Shown here: positions 58,107-64,000 of the stretch, one piece after another | Layout of the letters: every line of letters begins with the position of its first letter | How positions within the stretch are numbered: position 1 is the stretch's first letter | Assembly (NCBI GenBank): GCA_036874045.1 | Contig: CM072335.1 | Location: forward strand, 25,737,501 to 25,801,500 | DNA: 64,000 bases | From: Cymodocea nodosa | Lineage: Eukaryota > Streptophyta > Magnoliopsida > Alismatales > Cymodoceaceae | Reading direction: 5' to 3' | Position numbers and translations under genes: made by a program | The notes under the pieces: model-generated | What the model was told of the DNA's origin: nothing | What the model saw: the letters and a program-made list of their open reading frames with translations, nothing else | Database searches by the model: none

Positions 58107-58479
58107 GAGGAGGAGGTCCAGGAAGAGAAACAACACCGCCCATTGAACGGCGTGCACACCGTGACGACAGGACGCAGGTTCGACTCCCCGCACTCTCAGC
58201 ACGTACATGCGGAGAGAAAATCTCGCCCACAGTCGCGGGACTGGACTCCGCGTCTTCCAAGCTGTACGGCTGCAGAGCCGGACTATCGTCTGTAAAAGAA
58301 AATAAAAATAGCAGAAATATTACTTTTCATTTATTGGTACAGAATATTCGCAAAAAAATATATAAATTTCTTGAAATCCTACAGAACTCGGTCTTTTTTA
58401 ATTAAATTGTTTTATTTAGCTCTAAACATGCATCCTCAACGTTAATTTCAAAATCAATTATGTATGTATACTACATATT

Positions 58480-59233
58480 ATACATGTCAAATAGACTACA
58501 TTAACGTGGGTTGACCTGATTCATCCTGTAATATATCGGCCTAGTTCAACCTAATTCAAAAAATTGGACTAGCTTGGATCGATAAGTTTTAAGATTTCGA
58601 CTCGACTAACCCATGGGTCAGGTTGAGCCAACCTATGGATCGGGTCGACCCCACTTATAGGTATAATTTATAAAATCTATATTTAAGTATATAAATAATT
58701 TATAAATGATGTATGATTTATTAAAGTAGTAAATGCAAGTAGTAATTACATATATTCGATTTTCATTTAATTTAACAAATTAGTGGTGATTTGTAAACAA
58801 AAAATAAAACATATAGAAATATATATATAACAATAATAAGTTAAATTTAATCAATAAAAAAATATAATATATAAAAAATGTAAAAATTGTAAACAATGAA
58901 TAAAAATAAAAAGATAATATTAACAACATATAAAAAATAAACTAGCTAAAAAATAAAAAATGTAAAAGGAAAAATAAATAATAAAAATATTATAATATAT
59001 TAATAATACTTAAAATTAATTAATATATATTACTAAAATATATATATAATATTTAAAAAATTATCTTACTAACCCATAAACCAACCCAACCAACCCACGA
59101 GCTAACTAGCAGGGTGGCCCAGGCCTATGGGCCAGGTCTGCCTGAAACATGTTTAATTTTGTGGGCCGGCTCGGCCCATCGCGCAGCCCGTGTGAACTTT
59201 CATTTTTGTGCCGGGCCGGCCCACTAACATGTC
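58480..59233. mobile_element. hAT-like non-autonomous element flanked by direct repeats
   Basis: The 11-base text TACTACATATT is present on both sides (58469-58479 and 59234-59244), consistent with an 8-bp or longer target duplication. The left end starts near ACATGTCAAATAGAC and GTGGGTTGACCTG; the right end reads GGGCCGGCCCACTAACATGT. The GGGCCGGCCC/GGCTCGGCCC text is typical of hAT-type non-autonomous plant elements. The core is AT-rich without coding frames. Confidence 0.75.
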
Positions 59234-59611
59234 TACTACATATTGATCTTCTATTTTTTATACCGGCCTACAGTACTATAAGGTTATTATTTGTACTAAA
59301 TCTAAGAAGATTTTTAATTTAAATGTTAGAAACTAAAAGTTTGATAATATTTAAAAACTTTAGATCAGAAAATTCTTGGCAATTAATAAATTACAATAAT
59401 TTAGTTGGTTATAATAATGACATTTATAAATTTGGATCTAACGTAAAAAATTTTAAAAATTTTTTACTCGTCTCAACTTGTAGCACGGAATTTTCCAGCT
59501 CAGCTTCCATCCACGCCCAGCAAGCCATGCATGTATATATATATATATCTATGGGGATGAGGTCCCGTTCCGGTAGTTGCAGCACACCACCGCCGTCCCT
59601 CCAGAGCGACG

Positions 59612-60440
59612 ATGGCCTCCTCCTCGCTCCTGGCTCTCGCCACCGTGGCCGTGCTTCTCTCCTTGCACTGCGCCACCGCCGCCACGACGTTCAACGTCAC
59701 GGAGATCCTGGTGAACGGCCAGCAATACTCGGACTTCATCCGGCTCCTGGACGAGACCCAGCAAAGCACGCAGATCCAGAACCAGCTCAACAACTCCAGG
59801 GAAGGCATCACCGTCTTCGCCCCCACCAACAACGCCTTCAGCAATCTTAAGGACGGCACTCTTAACAAGCTCTCTTCACAAGAGAAGGTATATATTGTTG
59901 ATCATGGGAATCAGATCTCCTCATTTCATTATTGTTAGTTGTAGATTTCTGGTATATATGTAAGGAGATGAACTGATCGGACTTGGTTGGTGGACGGATG
60001 GTCAGGTGCTGCTGATCCAGTACCACGTGACGCCCAAGTTCTACACCTTCACCACCGTCAAGACCGCCAGCAACCCCATCCGAACGCAGGCCTCCAGCAG
60101 CACCGGCCCGTACTACATCAACATCACCGCCGCCTCCAACGGCAACCAGTTCAACGTGTCGACCGGCGTCAACACCGTCACCGTCAGCAACGCCCTCAAC
60201 GTCACCAGCCCTCTCGCGATCTACTCCATCGACGCCGTGCTTCTCCCGGAGGATCTCTTCGGCAACAAGACGTCATCGCCACCTCCCTCCAAGGCGCCGA
60301 CGGGCTCGACGACGCCGGCCGCCGCCAGTGGCCCAAGTGCCGGAGAGGCTGAGACGACGACGGGAAGTAATTCGGAGTTCAGAGCGAGGAGCATTGGGTG
60401 GACGGGTCTGTTGTTCGTCGTGGCGTTGGGTATGATGTGA
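59612..60440 (+). CDS. FLA: fasciclin-like arabinogalactan protein, single FAS1 domain, 236 aa
   Basis: Exon 1 is 59612-59887 and exon 2 is 60006-60440, with a 118-nt GT-AG intron in phase 0. A signal peptide occupies residues 1-23 (LLALATVAVLLSLHCATA). One FAS1 domain follows: TFNVTEILVNGQQYSDFIRL, H1 motif ITVFAPTNNAFSNLKDGTLN, the YH motif in VLLIQYHVTP, and LAIYSIDAVLLPEDLFG. Several NxT/S sites (NVT, NIT, NVS, NVT) suggest N-glycosylation. A Pro/Ser/Ala/Thr-rich stretch (SSPPPSKAPTGSTTPAAA) is a type II arabinogalactan module, and a short hydrophobic tail (WTGLLFVVALGMM) marks a GPI anchor. The layout fits group A FLAs (FLA6/9/11/12/13 type), cell-surface proteins of secondary walls. The coding sequence is strongly GC-rich at third positions, unlike its AT-rich surroundings. 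Confidence 0.95.
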
Positions 60441-63400
60441 GGCCGCTGGCCGTGCTTGATCGATGCGTGGAATTGTTATTATTGTTTGCTTTTTCAAAAT
60501 TTTTTCCTCCATTTACGATTTCCTTGTCAATTGGGTCTTGTGTTTGGTGTTTGATGCACAAATTTCTTCATATGAACATATTTATTTTATCTATCTTCCA
60601 CCGTCTTAATCTTTACGACAAGGTCCACTGTTTCACATATGCAGCTATTGTAATAATGCATATGCTGACCGGAAGGTGGTGCCAGATCAAATTCCGTCGA
60701 CTAGATCTGGGATCTCAACCAACCATTCATTAATCGCAGAAAGTTCCACGGAATAGATTTTGACTTAAACATATGAAAAAAATCGTTCACTCTTCATCAA
60801 TTAATTTTAAGGTAAAATATTTTCCATAATATTAAAATAATTTTACGCAAAAGTAATTACAGGTTCAAGATAAATTACAAATAAGAGGAGGCGCAGAAGG
60901 TATTACATGGATGGGTGCAAGAATATTAAGCTGTCTAATAAATCTTTGAACCTTTCTAAAGTGATTACTTTTAAGATGAAGCATTCGATCTACAGCAAGA
61001 AACATGTGAAGGTAGATTGATATGTGATGTTTGTGTTGCATGTTTCTGGAATATTAATTACCTTGGATGGTGTGGGAGTCAGATCACGGTGGCTAAGCTG
61101 TCCAAAGGAGGAGTGGTAGCTAACGTGAATAAAAAAAGTTTGAAAGTGTGGTGGCCTTCTGTGCTCCGGTCCCTCTCTCTTTTTTTTCCTAATCAACACG
61201 AAGAAAGGAACAATTTTATATTAAAAACACCAAAAAGCCAGCGCGATGGAGGTGGAGGCGACTTTCCATGTTGCCCAACCGCCGCACCGCCGCACATGGC
61301 GGGGACCTTGTCACCTTATCCACTCTTCAACTTCAATCTTCGCCTTCGTCCTTTGTACACATGTGCAAGAAGATTTGCTGTGCCGCTTATAATAGGCATT
61401 AGAAATTAACATTATCAGAAAAAGGTACCAAAAGAATCCTAATGTTCATCTCCATGTGTAAAAGAAAAGGGTTGGTGTTTAGAGATTTGATGATAATTAT
61501 TGTAGCAACAAGATGTTAGTTCTAGGCATGCGTGATCTCCTTGGTCAACAATACCACGAATAATTCTTGATGATGGGATCAGAGAGAACTCACCCGTATT
61601 GGGAACCTTTTTCGAGGACTTTAGATCCGTCCAATTTACTGCAACTAGAGAAATTCTGTTCTCATATCTTATCATCCCTTCAAGTATACCTGAGATGGGA
61701 AGATTTTAAGCAGGTCAACTTTTAATTAAAAGAATTGAAAAATGTAATAAAAATTGCTAGAATTAAATCAATGGTTCAAAAATTGGAAAGTGATCTCGAT
61801 TCCATGTTCTTTTTGGGTAAATGATAAGCGATGAATGCATTAGCTTTTCAACCTTTTTCTTTTTCCTGATGGTGACGATTCCATAATGGTTTCCAAGCAA
61901 AGATCTTCCATTCCTACAGCCTCATACCGACCATGCACCAAACCATTCACATAAAATTGACAAGTGAAATAAATAATTGATCATCAATGAAATAATTCGT
62001 CATCTACATGTGACTGACTGATACAAACGATCAATCAGAAACGACAGAGGATTTTGGCATCCAGCCCATTCATCAAGATTGGGTGGTGGTGACTTCGTGG
62101 GACCGTGAAATATGCAAGCGGTGGGCAGAACAAGTTGTCCATAGGCCATTGGTTTGATCACCTTCCAGATCATATACATCATAATCCTTCGTCACGCCAA
62201 CAACAGAAAAAGGAAACATCTATACCAACAAGTGATCTGATACACAGCTGTATTGTCCAGCTGAGCATTCTCACCAACAATGTCCTTCTGGACGGGTCAC
62301 CGCTGTTTCAAGTTCTACAAGACCTTGTGATTATCTTCAACTCTCAAAGTGGAAGTTGTCGCTCCATTTTTTTTTTGAGAACTGTTACCTAAAAGGATTT
62401 ATGCCAAATGGCTTTGTGGAGAAAGGAAACAAGCTTTTTAATACCAATCAAAATGCAGCATGTCACAGCTAAGCTCTGGTTTGATCGCTCTCGAAGTAGA
62501 GAAATGAGAAGACCCAATTATCCAGCAGGTGGTGGCATGAAAATAGCAATCATTGCCTATTGACGAATGAAAAACTGATACAAACAAGCCAATGTAATAA
62601 CTCGGTCAAATATAACGTTACTTATAGTTCTCACAAAGATTTAAACAATGTAAAAATCATCACTATCAAAAACAAAAAACAAAAAAACTGCTGCTGCCAC
62701 AAACCTTGTCCAGTCATTGCTGGAGAGGAAATCAGGTGAACCATGGATGATTATAACATGAGAAACCAGTGCAGCGCCGTAGGAAAGAAGATAAACCATA
62801 AAGAGAGGAAAAGTGACGTTCCAACAATCCAATCCACCCTGGGCTACAGCTTAGCTACATGTGAAAAAAAGACAAAGTGAGGGACATAACTAAAGTCAAA
62901 CCAAATGTTTGAAACGAAGTTGCTTTGTAATAATGTTGTAGAGCATGCCAAATACATGCATAATATTGTAAAATTAGATGTTAATTGTCATGTATTATGT
63001 AATACTATTAAAAACATGAAGGACAAGTTATGATATATGCACAATTTTTTTCAATAAAGGGCATAATCAAAAATCACAAAATATTGTATAATATGTTAAA
63101 TAAATGTAAAAATATAAATAAATAAAATTTAAAAATCAGATTTTAAATGCTTGAAATACGTTAGAAAATCATGTAAAACATTATTGCATGAATTTGAAGA
63201 GGTTGGAGGAACTCTAGATTGGATAAGGATCTGGATGTTTGAAAATATTAGGCATAAAACACCCAACCGTTTTATGGTGCCTTTGTGTTCAAGCATTGCC
63301 TAGATAGGCATCTCAATAACAATATTTATAATCAATATATTCTCATTTACCTCCAAAATCAAGAACAAGTCACAGTCAATACTCTAATGAAGTCTCTCTT

Positions 63401-64000
63401 CGATGCTGCCACAAAGCATTCGTCTTGTTCTTGCGCACTTCAACCAACTACTAAACAAATTAGATTGCAAGATGCTGTTTGGAGTCAAGTAGGCCATTCA
63501 CTTCCCACCACAATTAAGTGACAAACCAGTACTACAGGTGTAAACAGATACAACAGAAGCAAAATGTTTATTACAATCCCAACAATGAATACAACATGAT
63601 TAAGAAATGGGACAGTGGAAACTCATCCCAAACACGATTAAATGCTTAACTAATTTAGTAATGTGTTGTGTCTTAAATACATTGGGCATGGCATGATCAA
63701 CATGCAATAAGAATTTAGTCCATATTTTTATATTAATAAAATATTTTGTTGCGTATATATATATACACACAAACAAATATACATAAAATATTTCGTCGTG
63801 TATACACACACAAATAAATAAATAGTTCCGGAATATATTACCACAAATAACACGTATATAAATAAATAACCTTGCATTCTGCTACAATAAGTCACCCCCC
63901 TGATCCTCTTTTCTTCCTTCACGATGAACTACCGCCCATGTCCACATCCAGTTGTTATTTCTTGCATTCCATCTTAACAAGGTTTCTGAAATTGAATTGG
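60441..64000. other. right flank without a recognisable gene
   Basis: The first few hundred bases are the FLA 3' UTR. Short open stretches occur on both strands (for example 61439-61675 and 62641-62832 on minus, 62105-62392 and 63285-63521 on plus), none of which I can match to a family. The text near 63285-63330 (AAGCATTGCCTAGATAGGCA) resembles inner parts of the MITE in GBPL3 intron 3. Possible exons of a gene extending beyond 64000 cannot be excluded. Confidence 0.4.

Larger units (their letters stand above)
55635..59611. other. intergenic region between ARF3 and FLA
   Basis: About 4 kb holding the ARF3 3' UTR, an (ATT)9 microsatellite at 56451-56479, a (GA)n run at 58084-58106 and, at 58480-59233, a hAT-like element (listed separately). 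Small ORFs at 56490-56729 and 57696-58046 resemble no family. A palindrome-rich AT stretch spans 58700-59060. A TATA-like run at 59532-59550 lies about 60-80 bp upstream of the FLA start. Confidence 0.55.

Noticed and set aside
58165..58190. tRNA T-arm-like text (GCAGGTTCGACTCCCC)
   Set aside because: The flanking bases do not form a T stem and no acceptor or anticodon arms can be placed around it.
63895..64000. possible minus-strand exon at the right edge
   Set aside because: A ~30-codon open stretch without a recognisable motif; the sequence is cut off, so nothing can be supported.
1..64000. CRISPR arrays, bacterial operons or ribosome binding sites
   Set aside because: The window is plant nuclear DNA; repeats seen are microsatellites, tandem duplications and transposons.

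Overview
This is plant nuclear DNA from a flowering plant. It has interrupted genes with AT-rich introns of up to 3.5 kb, introns and spacers full of decayed transposable elements, and only plant-specific gene families. Several coding regions (PPR gene, FLA gene, first exon of the triose-phosphate translocator, first exon of the GBP gene) are very GC-rich at the 5' end and fall toward AT further in. That gradient is typical of commelinid monocots, and the ARF start (MGIDLNT...) also looks monocot. Given the gene spacing and intron sizes, I infer a non-grass monocot such as a banana- or palm-type lineage; the species is not proven.

Layout. 1-5080 (+): 3' part of a FLOE/DUF1421 gene, with a small LTR element in its intron. 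5783-9866 (-): a drought-induced 19 (Di19) zinc-finger gene. 11341-17425 (+): CBP20, the small subunit of the nuclear cap-binding complex. 18278-18601 (+): a two-exon TAXIMIN-type peptide gene. 19629-24659 (-): chloroplast triose-phosphate/phosphate translocator (TPT), 12 exons. 26191-27630 (+): intronless PPR protein, apparent orthologue of Arabidopsis At5g46100. 30826-42383 (-): GBPL3-type guanylate-binding GTPase, 14 exons. 42384-51136: long spacer without a recognisable gene. 51137-55634 (+): ETTIN/ARF3-type auxin response factor with two tasiR-ARF target sites. 59612-60440 (+): single-FAS1 fasciclin-like arabinogalactan protein. 60441-64000: nothing recognised with confidence.

I rebuilt the gene models exon by exon from reading-frame continuity, splice dinucleotides and remembered family sequence. 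In each complete model the exon lengths sum to a whole number of codons: Di19 231 aa, CBP20 251 aa, TAXIMIN 73 aa, TPT 403 aa, GBPL3 1080 aa, ARF 723 aa, FLA 236 aa.

The most notable results are these. (1) The adjacent head-to-head genes Di19 and CBP20 each contain one minor-spliceosome (U12) AT-AC intron with the donor ATATCCTT; standard GT-AG gene finders will misread both. (2) The ARF gene keeps both tasiR-ARF sites, lacks the PB1 domain and is preceded by several upstream ORFs. (3) TPT, PPR and GBPL3 lie together as their Arabidopsis counterparts do on chromosome 5, which suggests ancient microsynteny. (4) The introns hold an informative set of elements: a TRIM-like LTR element, an L1-type LINE remnant, hAT-like and hairpin MITEs, a 220-bp tandem duplication and a probable ghost copy of a GBPL3 exon. 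I found no wholly new biological system.
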